A stretch of DNA of 64,000 nucleotides. It comes from Bradyrhizobium murdochi. GTDB lineage: Bacteria; Pseudomonadota; Alphaproteobacteria; Rhizobiales; Xanthobacteraceae. Below are positions 20,616-29,500 of the stretch, piece by piece. The notes under the pieces were generated by a model. The model did not search any database. It was not told the DNA's origin and saw only the letters and a list, made by a program, of their open reading frames with translations. The stretch covers positions 775,162-839,161 of the forward strand of contig NZ_AXAU01000001.1 in assembly GCF_000472965.1 (NCBI RefSeq), given 5' to 3'. Position numbers and translations under genes: made by a program. How positions within the stretch are numbered: position 1 is the first letter of the stretch; the number at the start of each line of letters is the position of its first letter.

Positions 20616-21433
20616 GCCCTCCAGACACCGGTCGCGGCGTTTCGGCGGGCATACTCGGAAAAGTCCCGCGCCGGCCGCCCGAGCGCCTGCTCGACGCCGT
20701 GTGCGACAGCCGAATTGCGCCCATCGAGCACGACGGTGAACAGCTCCAACATCAGTTCGATGACGTCGTCCGGCATATGGGGCCGCATGCCGGCCGCAAA
20801 ATCTTCCGCCACGATCTGCCGGTATCGGACCGGGCGGCCGACGGCACCGGCGATCTCGGCGACCGCTTCCGCGAACGTCAGCGCGCGCGGTCCCGTCACC
20901 TCGTAGACCTTGCCGGCATGGCGCCGATCCGTCAGCGCCGCGACCGCGACTTCGGCGATATCGTCGGCGTCGACGAACGGTTCGGGCACGTCGCCCGCCG
21001 GCAGCGCGACTTCGCCGGCGAGCACGCCTTCAAGCAGATGCCCCTCGGAAAAGTTCTGATTGAACCAGCTTGCGCGCACGATGGTCCAGGGAACGCCGGA
21101 TTGCTGCAGCGCCGCCTCCGCCCGCTGCGCGCCCGGCTCGCCGCGCCCCGACAGCAATACGACGCGCTCGAGCCCATTTTCGCGCGCCAGCCGGCCCACT
21201 TCCGCGATCGCATCAGCGGCACCTTCGACCGCCAGGTCCGGCTGGTAGGTGACATAGGCCATCGATACGCCGGCAAACGCGGCCGGCCACGTCTCGGGCC
21301 GGGTCCAGTCGAAAGGGACAGGTGTCGAACGCGACACCGGCCGCGTCGGGGTGCCGCTCGCCTTCAGCAGCGCATCGACCCGCGCGCCGGTCTTGCCCGC
21401 GCCGCCGACGATCAGGATCGGGAGTTCTGACAT
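20612..21433 (-). CDS. NmrA-like NAD(P)-binding protein (atypical SDR)
   Basis: A 273-residue Rossmann-fold protein. The nucleotide-binding motif is 'ILIVGGAGKTGARV' near the N terminus, followed by 'VVLLSGRGEPGAQRAEAALQ', 'TIVRASWFNQNF' and 'YEVTGPRALTFAEAVAEI', all typical of the NmrA/ergot-alkaloid-reductase-like group. Members act as quinone or flavonoid reductases or as NADP sensors; the substrate here is unknown. It starts a two-gene operon divergent from a TetR gene, an arrangement usual for quinone or xenobiotic response. Confidence 0.85.
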   Translation of the reverse strand: MSELPILIVGGAGKTGARVDALLKASGTPTRPVSRSTPVPFDWTRPETWPAAFAGVSMAYVTYQPDLAVEGAADAIAEVGRLARENGLERVVLLSGRGEPGAQRAEAALQQSGVPWTIVRASWFNQNFSEGHLLEGVLAGEVALPAGDVPEPFVDADDIAEVAVAALTDRRHAGKVYEVTGPRALTFAEAVAEIAGAVGRPVRYRQIVAEDFAAGMRPHMPDDVIELMLELFTVVLDGRNSAVAHGVEQALGRPARDFSEYARRNAATGVWRA

Positions 21434-21454
21434 GGATTACTCCTTTCAGAATAC

Positions 21455-21501
21455 AATGCGAGAACATCTCGTATTTGCTAAACCCGATAAACTCTCGTAT
21501 T
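21455..21501. promoter_or_regulatory. Candidate TetR operator in the divergent promoter region
   Basis: A near-perfect 9-3-9 inverted repeat at 21455-21475: arms AATGCGAGA and TCTCGTATT, spacer ACA, one mismatch. The half-site TCTCGTATT recurs at 21493-21501. Both lie in the 102-bp gap between the NmrA-like gene and the TetR gene, where an autoregulated TetR repressor would bind. Binding is inferred. Confidence 0.55.
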
Positions 21502-21535
21502 GGTAACGTCAAGTCGCTTTTATGTGAGAGGACCG

Positions 21536-22189
21536 ATGGCGAGGCAAAAAGCCGGACAGAAGGTGGCCGCAACGGCTGCGCCCGTGTTGGCGCGGCTGGT
21601 CCCGACCCAGCAGCGCAGCCGCGAGCGCTTCGAGAAAATCCTGCAATGCGCCGCAGAGCTGATGGCCGAGAAAGGCAGCGAAGCCTTCCGCATGAGCGAC
21701 GTTGTCGAACGCAGCGGCGTGCCGTTCGGCTCGCTCTATCAATACTTTCCGGACAAGACCGCGATCATCGGCACACTCGCGGAACGCTACAACGCGATCG
21801 GCCGCGACTGCGTGCGGCGCGATCTCGCCGTGGTCAGGACTACCCGCGATCTGCACCCGGCCCTGTGCCGCATTACCGACAGCTACTATCGGATGTTCAT
21901 GGAAGTGCCGGTCATGCGCGACATCTGGCAAGCGACGCAGGCCGACCGGGCGCTGCAAAAGCTTGACGAGGAGGACGGCGTCTATCTCGCCGGGCTGCTC
22001 GGCGACACCCTGCGGCGGATCGCACCCGATGTATCAGCAACTGCACTGGCCTCGTTTTCCCGACTGATGATGACGCTGATCGCGGCGACCGTCCGCCATG
22101 CCATCACTCAGGACACAAAGGAGGCCGTCCGCATCCTCACTTTGTTCAAGCGAATGCTGCCGAAGAATCTGGCGGCGCTGGAGATGTGA
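21536..22189 (+). CDS. TetR/AcrR-family transcriptional regulator
   Basis: A 217-residue repressor-like protein. The N-terminal HTH is 'RFEKILQCAAELMAEKGSEA' followed by 'MSDVVERSGVPFGSLYQYFP'. The C-terminal ligand domain is divergent. ATG at 21536 follows GAGAGGACCG, a good ribosome binding site; the frame extends to 21500 without one. It is divergent from the NmrA-like/DUF1772 pair, which is its probable target. Confidence 0.9.
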   Translation: MARQKAGQKVAATAAPVLARLVPTQQRSRERFEKILQCAAELMAEKGSEAFRMSDVVERSGVPFGSLYQYFPDKTAIIGTLAERYNAIGRDCVRRDLAVVRTTRDLHPALCRITDSYYRMFMEVPVMRDIWQATQADRALQKLDEEDGVYLAGLLGDTLRRIAPDVSATALASFSRLMMTLIAATVRHAITQDTKEAVRILTLFKRMLPKNLAALEM

Positions 22190-22224
22190 GAACGTCGGCG
22201 CGGGAATGCCGTACCGCTCTGCCC

Positions 22225-22482
22225 TTACCGCTCGAACACCGCAGCGCAAGCCGGGCTCAGGCTCGGCTTCTGCCGGCGCAGACATGCGGTGATCGCACGC
22301 GCGTTCGGGATCTCGCCGGCACAGAGCCGGTAGACGTCGGGCGTGCAGGCCCTGCGCTGTTCAGGCGTCCCTTGCTGGGCATTGGCCGAACCAGTGGCCA
22401 TCAGCGTAAGCAGGAAACCGAGCGTCGACGCCCGACGGGAACGGCAGAGAATAGCCGCACCTCGCGCAAACCTTGCCTTCAT
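22225..22482 (-). CDS. Small secreted Cys-containing hypothetical protein
   Basis: An 85-residue protein with a signal peptide ('TLGFLLTLMATGSANAQ') and a mature part of about 45 residues containing four cysteines in 'RRACTPDVYRLCAGEIPN' and 'ACLRRQKPSLSPACAAVF'. This resembles small periplasmic cysteine-rich-repeat proteins frequent in Bradyrhizobium; function unknown. ATG at 22482 is chosen for the GGGAG nine bases upstream; in-frame ATGs at 22491 and 22518 are alternatives. Confidence 0.6.
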   Translation of the reverse strand: MKARFARGAAILCRSRRASTLGFLLTLMATGSANAQQGTPEQRRACTPDVYRLCAGEIPNARAITACLRRQKPSLSPACAAVFER

Positions 22483-22734
22483 GAGCCGCATCTCCCTGGA
22501 CCATGCCCGCCTTGACAAGGCAGGCGTCGTCCGCCGAATACGCGAACTGATTTCTGCAAAAAGTGATTTTTCTCACACGCGCCGCGCGTGTGCGGACGTA
22601 GTGTTCGCGCGGGACCTCAACACTTTAGTAACCAGCTTTGCCGCGATCGCCGAATCGTTAAAGTTCGAGCAATCTGCTCAATCTGGAAACAAAATCCATT
22701 TGAGACCATCCGCCTCCGGAACCAGGAGAGCGCG

Positions 22735-22914
22735 ATGAGCGAAGTTGAATACGATTTGCTGCTGGAAGCCGTGCAGACGGCCGTTGCGCCAGCCCCGGAG
22801 GATGATTTCGTGGTCCAGAACCAGGGCTTTTATCCGTCGCCGCGCGCCGCCAACGACAATGGAGCCTCTTGGCCGCTGGTTCCGTTCCCTGAAGGCTGGT
22901 ACGCCGCCTGCTGA
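22735..22914 (+). CDS. Small hypothetical protein (59 aa)
   Basis: Starts with ATG at 22735 behind a strong AGGAGAGCGCG ribosome binding site. The acidic N terminus ('MSEVEYDLLLEAVQTAV') is followed by 'PSPRAANDNGASWPLVPFPE'. No membrane segment or known domain. I do not recognise the family, but the ribosome binding site and composition support a real gene. Confidence 0.55.
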   Translation: MSEVEYDLLLEAVQTAVAPAPEDDFVVQNQGFYPSPRAANDNGASWPLVPFPEGWYAAC

Positions 22915-22963
22915 TAGCGGCTGGCCTCCTGCGGCCTCTACACTAAGTCATTGATTATATGAA

Positions 22964-23037
22964 TGGAGGCCACGACCAGAATTGAACTGGTGTACACGGT
23001 TTTGCAGACCGTTGCGTAACCACTCCGCCACGTGGCC
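22964..23037 (-). tRNA. tRNA-Cys (GCA)
   Basis: A 74-nt cloverleaf with encoded CCA. Acceptor GGCCACG pairs with CGTGGCC, anticodon stem ACGGT/ACCGT encloses CTGCAAA (anticodon GCA), and the T arm is ACCAG/CTGGT around TTCAATT. Its 5' half is repeated at 23705-23745. Confidence 0.96.
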
Positions 23038-23170
23038 CCATCGGCGAATGCCTTAGACATTTCCGTCGCTTGTCGCAAGCGCAACCGTTGCGCAAGTGAA
23101 GGTGGTTTTGTCACACGCGCCCGTTCTCGTTCCGTATCCGTTCGTGCGTTTGTTGAATTCGATAGCGTTC

Positions 23171-23494
23171 TCACTCGGCTCGCGGCCAAATTTGGAAAAC
23201 GCGCGGAAACAGCGGGAATGATCGGCTTCCGTGCCCGATGTGAAGCCGACCAGTCATCGCGTTAATCCGCAGGTTGTCCCAGGATTTTAGAACTAGTAGG
23301 CACTGGAACCACAGACGCTCCAATTCCCCGGCATCACGCGCCGCAAGGGCCTTGCCGTAGCGTTCGACGAGATCTGGGCGCTCGATTGCGATTTCCTGAA
23401 GCCGATTGGCCAGTTCTCTGATGTCGACTGGATCGAAGTCGGCTGCTTCCAGGCAGGCAATCACTACACCCATGAAGTGGGTCATTGGCCCCAT
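23171..23494 (-). CDS. Hypothetical protein (107 aa)
   Basis: A predicted soluble helical protein ('IRELANRLQEIAIERPDLVE' region) with an AAGG five bases before the ATG at 23494. I recognise no family. It is the only gene inside the 664-bp segment bounded by the intact tRNA-Cys and its truncated copy, so it may be cargo left from an integrated element. Confidence 0.45.
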   Translation of the reverse strand: MGPMTHFMGVVIACLEAADFDPVDIRELANRLQEIAIERPDLVERYGKALAARDAGELERLWFQCLLVLKSWDNLRINAMTGRLHIGHGSRSFPLFPRVFQIWPRAE

Positions 23495-23704
23495 TGACCT
23501 TTAGCGGCGGTGGGTCGCCTCAGTTGGCGCTCTCTTTGAGCATGGATACGCAACGGTCTGATCAACCGTTGCAACAGTCATCGTCAAGGCGATCGGTTAC
23601 GCAAGCGATGTGACTGCGTGAGCGCATGTGTCGCAAGCGCTAAGTCACGCAAGTGCCTATCCTGGCAGAATTTGGACGCCGTTGGCCGAGTACACCAGCT
23701 CGCA

Positions 23705-23745
23705 TTTGCAGACCGTTGCGTAACCACTCCGCCACGTGGCCCCAT
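23705..23745 (-). pseudogene. Truncated tRNA-Cys copy (5' half)
   Basis: Forty-one bases are identical to 23001-23041: from the anticodon loop through the 5' end of tRNA-Cys plus four upstream bases. Similarity stops at the anticodon loop; no anticodon 3' strand, T arm or acceptor 3' strand follows. An imperfect direct repeat (23071-23098 against 23629-23655, TGTCGCAAGCGC...GCAAGTG) lies inside the same interval. The rest of 23495-23965 has no recognised gene. Confidence 0.8.
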
Positions 23746-23965
23746 GAGCGGCGTTTAATATAGAGTGTCAGGCACTTAGGCAACCACCCTCGTCTCGCCT
23801 GTCGCGAACTTCTGAAACTCCAATCCGTGACAGTCCTGAAGCCGACGTGCCGATCCGATCTTACGCGATCCGTCGGTCGGGTGCTCTCCGAATCCAAGCT
23901 CCTGTGTCCTAAAATTGATTTGGGGAACGTCTTAATCTGTCATACGTCTTAGGTGGGAGCGGCTC

Positions 23966-24142
23966 ATGAGTGCACTCACTACATTAGCCATCTACATCGG
24001 ACCCTTCGTCGTGCTCGGTATCGTCACGAAGATGCTAATGAAGCGAAGGGTCGTTGATCTCAGCGATGTTCAATCGGAAGCGGGGCCGAACCGCAGGCCG
24101 CGCAAGGTGTTCCTCCTCGGAGGATGGCGGACTGAAGATTAG
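23966..24142 (+). CDS. Small single-pass membrane protein (58 aa)
   Basis: A 58-residue frame starting with ATG at 23966, with GGGAG about nine bases upstream. The N-terminal third is one predicted membrane helix ('TLAIYIGPFVVLGIVTKM'), followed by a basic stop-transfer 'KRR' and a cytoplasmic tail ending 'FLLGGWRTED'. Function unknown. It is convergent with the next gene. Confidence 0.55.
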   Translation: MSALTTLAIYIGPFVVLGIVTKMLMKRRVVDLSDVQSEAGPNRRPRKVFLLGGWRTED

Positions 24143-24149
24143 GTCCGCC

Positions 24150-24830
24150 TCAGTCGGCGGACCTATCGCCGAGACGATTGTTCCGCAGACCCAGCTTGGC
24201 GGTCCTTGCGCGGATCCCCCCTACCGTTCGCTTCATTTCCAGCGCGATCGCCCTCGGGGGCTTGCCGCTGCCGATCAGCGAGCGCAGCAGCGCATCGTCT
24301 TCCGCCGTCCATTCGGCGCCGCTCAGCTGAAAGCGGTCTTCGCAGCCGGTTTCCTTGGCCGGTGCCGCAAACCGTTCCCAGCCCAGCGTCTCATGGAAAA
24401 TGACGACAAAGGCGATCCAGAGAACGATAGCCCGCCCCTCGGACAAGGCGGCCGATTTGAGATGTTCTGCGCTGAACGTCGCCGGCCGCAAAGCGTCCAG
24501 CGCAGGCCAGATGTCTGAAGCGATCGAATTGACGAAATAGACGTACAGCGACACGAAGGGGCCGGAGACGACGGCACCGATGGCTGCGATCAGCCAAAGC
24601 GGCAGTTTTCCCTTGGCTCTTTTACTCACCAATTGGGTGGCGAGGCCGGTCAGACACCAGGGCACAACGGCGAGCGAGAGAACATAGAGCGTCGCGCCGG
24701 CGCCTCCCATGGTTGCCGCATGCGATCCGAGAACGACCGAAAGCAATGCCAGCACGATCGGAACGCCGCAGAAGAAAACGAGATCGATCAAAGCCTGTTT
24801 GGACAGGCGCCTATGCGCCACCAGTTCCAT
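24150..24830 (-). CDS. Membrane protein with C-terminal SANT/GcrA-like helix-turn-helix
   Basis: A 226-residue protein. The first about 155 residues hold four predicted membrane helices ('LVFFCGVPIVLALLSVVLG', 'LYVLSLAVVPWCLTGLA', 'LWLIAAIGAVVSGPFVSLYV', 'IVLWIAFVVIFHETLGW'). The last about 60 are soluble: 'EWTAEDDALLRSLIGSGKPP' then 'IALEMKRTVGGIRARTAKLG', a Myb/SANT or GcrA-like DNA-binding pattern. A membrane-tethered regulator is possible but inferred; the HTH-like part could also bind protein. No family name is recognised for the whole. Confidence 0.6.
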   Translation of the reverse strand: MELVAHRRLSKQALIDLVFFCGVPIVLALLSVVLGSHAATMGGAGATLYVLSLAVVPWCLTGLATQLVSKRAKGKLPLWLIAAIGAVVSGPFVSLYVYFVNSIASDIWPALDALRPATFSAEHLKSAALSEGRAIVLWIAFVVIFHETLGWERFAAPAKETGCEDRFQLSGAEWTAEDDALLRSLIGSGKPPRAIALEMKRTVGGIRARTAKLGLRNNRLGDRSAD

Positions 24831-25085
24831 CGCGTTGCTCCGCTTGCATCCGACGAGTCAGTCATAGTGCGAGCGCCGGAATGGAGCAATGTGTGTCCGC
24901 AACATCCAACCTGCCATCTGGCGCGGTCGGGGCAACGTCAAACAAATAGAGTGTACGGACGCGGACGGCGTACCGCCGTCGCCGCGCCATCCAGACATCT
25001 TCGTTGGCTGGCCGCTATTCCGAATCGCGGCCTATTGCGGCCGGGCTCACGCGCCTCTGTTTGGCGTGAATGCCCGGTTACGCGA

Positions 25086-25157
25086 TTACAACAGCATGCT
25101 GATGGCCACGACGATGAACGGCGCGGCCACCAGTAGAACCGGCCACAGCCGGAACAT
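25086..25157 (-). CDS. Overlapping 23-residue hydrophobic peptide
   Basis: The ATG at 25157-25155 overlaps the stop of the upstream coiled-coil gene by one base (TGATG), suggesting coupled translation. The peptide is a single membrane helix, 'LWPVLLVAAPFIVVAISM', with one Arg near its N terminus. It is below the usual size cutoff, so this call rests on the overlap and composition only. No other feature is seen between here and 24830. Confidence 0.35.
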   Translation of the reverse strand: MFRLWPVLLVAAPFIVVAISMLL

Positions 25158-25633
25158 CAGGCGACGAGACTACTACCTGCAATTTTCTTTTTGAGCGTCT
25201 CGCAGACGGTGCGGACTTCGGACGTCATCAGGGAACAATCCTCGATCTGCAGGAAGTAGCGCTTGCCTTCCTCGCGATAGTTAGCAGCCAATTCCTTGAT
25301 CTCGGAAACCATGGCGTGAACGCCGGCCACCATCGCTTCACATCGTTTGGCGGCGTCGGTTAGTTCCGCACCGAGCGCTTCAATCTCCTTCACTGCCGCA
25401 TCATATTCGCGGACCACAGCTTCGGCCGAGAGTTTGCCGACCTGATTGACCCCTTCCTTGTGCTCGACATAGTCGGGCATCGGGCCTTTCGGCAACGGGT
25501 GGCCATCGCTGTGGGGTATTTCTCGGATAGCGGGCGCCCGCCGGGCATTGTAGATGAGAGTACCGATTTCCCCTTCGATTTCATCAGCGTCAAGCAATGG
25601 AGATCGAGTGAGAATTTCTGTGGTCAAAGACAT
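25157..25633 (-). CDS. Hypothetical coiled-coil protein (158 aa)
   Basis: Starts with ATG at 25633 with GGAG eight bases upstream. Residues about 65-150 form a long predicted helix or coiled coil ('YDAAVKEIEALGAELTDAAK' and 'MVSEIKELAANYREEGKRYF'). The N terminus is acidic and may be flexible. No catalytic motif or export signal. I do not recognise a named family. Confidence 0.65.
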   Translation of the reverse strand: MSLTTEILTRSPLLDADEIEGEIGTLIYNARRAPAIREIPHSDGHPLPKGPMPDYVEHKEGVNQVGKLSAEAVVREYDAAVKEIEALGAELTDAAKRCEAMVAGVHAMVSEIKELAANYREEGKRYFLQIEDCSLMTSEVRTVCETLKKKIAGSSLVA

Positions 25634-25828
25634 CGACTTTGCTCCAAATGGTTACGCGGAGAGCGAAGAATTTATCATCGTCAATGGGAATGTCATCCTT
25701 GTCCACAAGCCGCTATGTATTCTTGCAAACATTGGAACCGCCGCGTTGGTATCATGGTCATGACGGTTTACGGGCAACGCTGCACAACTTGAGATGCAGC
25801 AATCTCTTCGACGCAGCTCTTGCTTGGG

Positions 25829-26560
25829 TTAGCCGCGCTTACGACGGCGGTAATCCCGCTTCTTCGGCTTCGGTGCAAGTTCCGGCATTTCCGCCTGAAC
25901 CTCGCGATACCGTGCAAGCATGCGATCGAAGCTGGCGTTGAGTGCCTGCGCGATCTCGGGCCGCTTCTCAAGCCCGGCGAGCAGCAGGCCGGCGGCCTCG
26001 ATGGTGGATAGGCCATCGCGGCGCGGTTCCTTGCGGAGTTTGCCGTAACGCGACGGACGCTTCGGGCCCAGAATGACCCGCTGGCACTTCAGCATCCACG
26101 CGTTGCGCCACCACAGCGCCTTGGCCTGGCTCCATGTGCCGTCCAGCAGCACGATGCCTTCGATGTCGGACAGGATGGCGCGCTGGTGCGGCTCGACCTC
26201 GCCCTTGCGGTTGATCGCCACGATCTCGGCATCGGTGTCGAGATCGTTGACCTTGGCCGAGCCGAGATAGAGCACCGCCCAGCGGGAGGGATCGTCGACC
26301 TTCCGTCCCAGCGCCTTGGAGAGGCTCGGCCAGGACAGGCCGATTTTGACGACCGCGTCCTTGAAGTGCATCGCCGTCAGCCGCGCGGTTCCGAGCGCCC
26401 TGTCCTGCTCCTGCGGATGCTGCAGGATCAGGAGCGAGATCTTGCTCTCGATCGGCGTGACGCTGCCGCAGATGCAGAGCGGCGGCGGCTTGCCGCAATG
26501 CGGACAGTCCGGAACGGCCTCCACCGCGGTTCCGGCCTCGGAATTGGATTGGTCTGACAT
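25829..26560 (-). CDS. tRNA-uridine aminocarboxypropyltransferase (DTW domain)
   Basis: A 243-residue protein with an N-terminal zinc-finger-like 'CPHCGKPPPLCICG' and the DTW-domain core: 'LLILQHPQEQDRALGTARL', 'VLLDGTWSQAKALWWRN' (the DTW-like motif) and 'RKEPRRDGLSTIEA'. Family members such as E. coli TapT transfer the 3-amino-3-carboxypropyl group of SAM to uridine-47 of tRNAs. ATG at 26560 is preferred; the longer frame to 26596 adds a non-conserved stretch. Confidence 0.88.
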   Translation of the reverse strand: MSDQSNSEAGTAVEAVPDCPHCGKPPPLCICGSVTPIESKISLLILQHPQEQDRALGTARLTAMHFKDAVVKIGLSWPSLSKALGRKVDDPSRWAVLYLGSAKVNDLDTDAEIVAINRKGEVEPHQRAILSDIEGIVLLDGTWSQAKALWWRNAWMLKCQRVILGPKRPSRYGKLRKEPRRDGLSTIEAAGLLLAGLEKRPEIAQALNASFDRMLARYREVQAEMPELAPKPKKRDYRRRKRG

Positions 26561-26596
26561 CCGCCCGCTATACGCTTTCCGCAGGTAGTAATCCAA

Positions 26597-29500
26597 CTAT
26601 TCGGCAGGCGCGGCGATCGCCGCCGGCCGGGATCGCTGCCGCAGCCGGTCGATCAGAAGGTAGATGACCGGCGTGGTGTACAGCGTCAGGATCTGCGAAA
26701 CCAAAAGTCCGCCGATGATGGTGATGCCGAGCGGCCGGCGCAGCTCGGTGCCGGGGCCGGTGGCGATGACCAGCGGAATGCCGGCGAACAACGCCGCCAT
26801 CGTCGTCATCAGAATGGGGCGGAAGCGGGCGCGGCAGGCCTCGAAGATCGCGTCAGCCGACGACAGGCCGCGGTGGCGCTCGGCATCGAGCGCGAAATCC
26901 ACCATCATGATGCCGTTCTTCTTGACGATGCCGATCAACAGGATGATGCCGACAAAGGCGATCACGGTGAGCGGCGTATTGGTCACCTGCAACGCCAGCA
27001 GCGCGCCGAGGCCCGCGGACGGCAGGGTCGAGATGATCGTGATCGGATGCGCCAGGCTCTCATAGAGCACGCCGAGCACGATATACATCGCCACCAATGC
27101 CCCGAGGATCAGCAGCGGCTGCCGCCCGCTGGTCTTGTTGAAGTCGCCGGCACTGCCGTCGAAACTGCCGCGGATTCCCTCCGGCATGTGCAGTTCCTCG
27201 ACCGCGCGCTGGATATTGGAGGTCGCGACCTCCAGCGGCACATCGGGCAGCAGGTTGAACGAAACCGTCGTCGAGGGAAACGATTGCGAGTGGTACACCG
27301 CAAGCGGCGACAGGCCGCGCTGGTAGCGCACCACGGCCGATAGCGGCACCTGGGCGTCGTTGGCGCCTGCTACATAAATGCGCTCCAAATTGGAAGGATC
27401 GCTCTGGAATTTCGGATCGATTTCCAGCACCACCATGTACTGGTTGCGCTGGGTATAGATGATCGAAATCTGGCGCTGTGCGAAGGCGTTGTTCAGGGCG
27501 TTGTCGATGTCCTGGACGCTAACGCCGAGGCTCGAAGCGGTCTTGCGGTCGATCACCAGCGACAATTGCAGCCCGCCGGGATCGCGGTCGCTGGAGATGT
27601 CGGTGATGCCCTCCACCGTCTCCATGCGCTTGGCGACCAGCGGCGCCCATTTCTGCAGGAGCTCGAGATTCGTGCTCGACAGCGTGTACTGGTAATCGGA
27701 ATCGCTTTGCCGGCCGCCGGTGCGGAGGTCCTGTGCCGCGAACATGAACAGGCGGATGCCGGCGACCCGGTAGAGATTCTTGCGCAGGCGATCGATCACC
27801 TGCGCCGTCGACATGCCGGCCCGCTCCTCCGGCGGCTTCAGGCTGATGAACATGGTGCCGCGGTTGGACCCGCCGCCGCCCGGACCGGCGGTGCCGCCGA
27901 GTGAAGAGCCAATGGCGGCGACTGCCGGATCGGCCATCACGATGTCGGCCAATTGTTGCTGCAGCCCGAGCATCGCCTGGAACGAGGTATCGGGAGATGC
28001 GCGTGTCGCGCCGATCACAAGACCGCTGTCGTCGGTCGGGAAGTAGCCCTTCGGCGTCTTGATATAGAGCACCACCGTCAGCGCAATGGTGGCAAAGAAC
28101 ACCAGCAGGGTCAGGAACGGGAAGCCGAGCACCGCCCGCAGCGTCCAGGTGTAGAAGGAAACGATGCGCGACAGCGTGCCCTCGACCAGCCGGTCGAACC
28201 AGGTCGCGCGATCGGAGGTCGCTTCCTTGATATAATGCGCGCAGATCATCGGCGTGATCGTGAGCGACACAACGGTCGACACCAGGATGGCAAAGGTCAG
28301 CGTCAGCGAGAATTCGCGCAATAGTCTCCCGACGATCCCGTCCATGAAAATCAGCGGCGTAAACGCCGCGATCAGCGACAGGCTGATCGACAGCACGGTA
28401 AAGCCGATCTGCTTGGCACCTTCGACCGCCGCCGGATACGGCGCCATGCCATGTTCGAGGTTGCGGTACATGTTCTCGATCATGACGATGGCGTCGTCGA
28501 CCACGAAGCCGACGGAAATCGCCAGCGCCATCAGCGACAGATTGTCGATCGAGAAGCCGGCGAGCCACATCCCGGCGCAGGTGCCGGCCAGCGCCAGCGG
28601 CACGGAGACGCCTGCCGCAATGGTCGGCGTCAACCGGCGCAGGAACGCGAACACGACCACCATGACGAGAAATGCCGTCGCCAGCAGCGTGTACTGCATA
28701 TCGAGCACGCTGGCGCGGATGGTGCCGGTGCGGTCGACGAGGGTCGAAATTTCCACGCCGCCGGGCAGCCACTGCTTCAGTTCCGGCAGCAGCGCCCTCA
28801 CCCGATCGACAGTATCGATCACGTTGGCATCGCCCTGCTTGGTGATCTGGATCAGGACTGCCGGCTGCTTGTTGAACCAGGCGATCGAGCGGCTGTTGCG
28901 GACGGAGTCCTCGACCTCGGCGACATCGGCGAGGCGGACGAAATTGCCGGCCGAGCTCTTGATGATGATGTCGCGGAACTCGGCCGCGGTACGCATCTGC
29001 TTGTTGGTCGAGATCGTCTCGCTCTGGCGGCCGCCGTTGAAGATCCCGACCGGCCCGAGCGGATTGGCATTGATGATCGCGAGCCGCACATCGTCAGTCG
29101 CGATCCCGGCATTCGACAGCGCCACCGGGTTGAGCGCAATCCGTACCGCTGGCTGGTCGGCGCCGGTGACGTTGACTTCGCCCACCCCCGGAACCTGCGA
29201 GATGCGCTGCGCAATCACGGTATCGGCGACGTCGTACATCGCACTCGTCGTCAGCGTCTTCGACGTCAGTGCCAGCACGAACACCGGGGCAGCCGCGGGA
29301 TTGGCTTTGCGAAAGCGTGGCAACGACGGCAGGTCGGTCGGCAGATCCGCCAGCGAAGCGTTGATCGCAGCCTGCACGTCGCGCGCGGCGCGGTCGATGT
29401 TGCGGCCGATCGAGAACTGCAACTGGATACTGGTGGTGCCGAGCGAACTGGTCGAGGTGATCCGGTCAAGGCCCGCAATCTGGCCGAGCCGGCGTTCCAG

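Noticed and set aside
22964-23745. CRISPR or satellite interpretation of the repeated tRNA-Cys segment
   Set aside because: Only two copies, one of which is the intact tRNA; there is no spacer periodicity.
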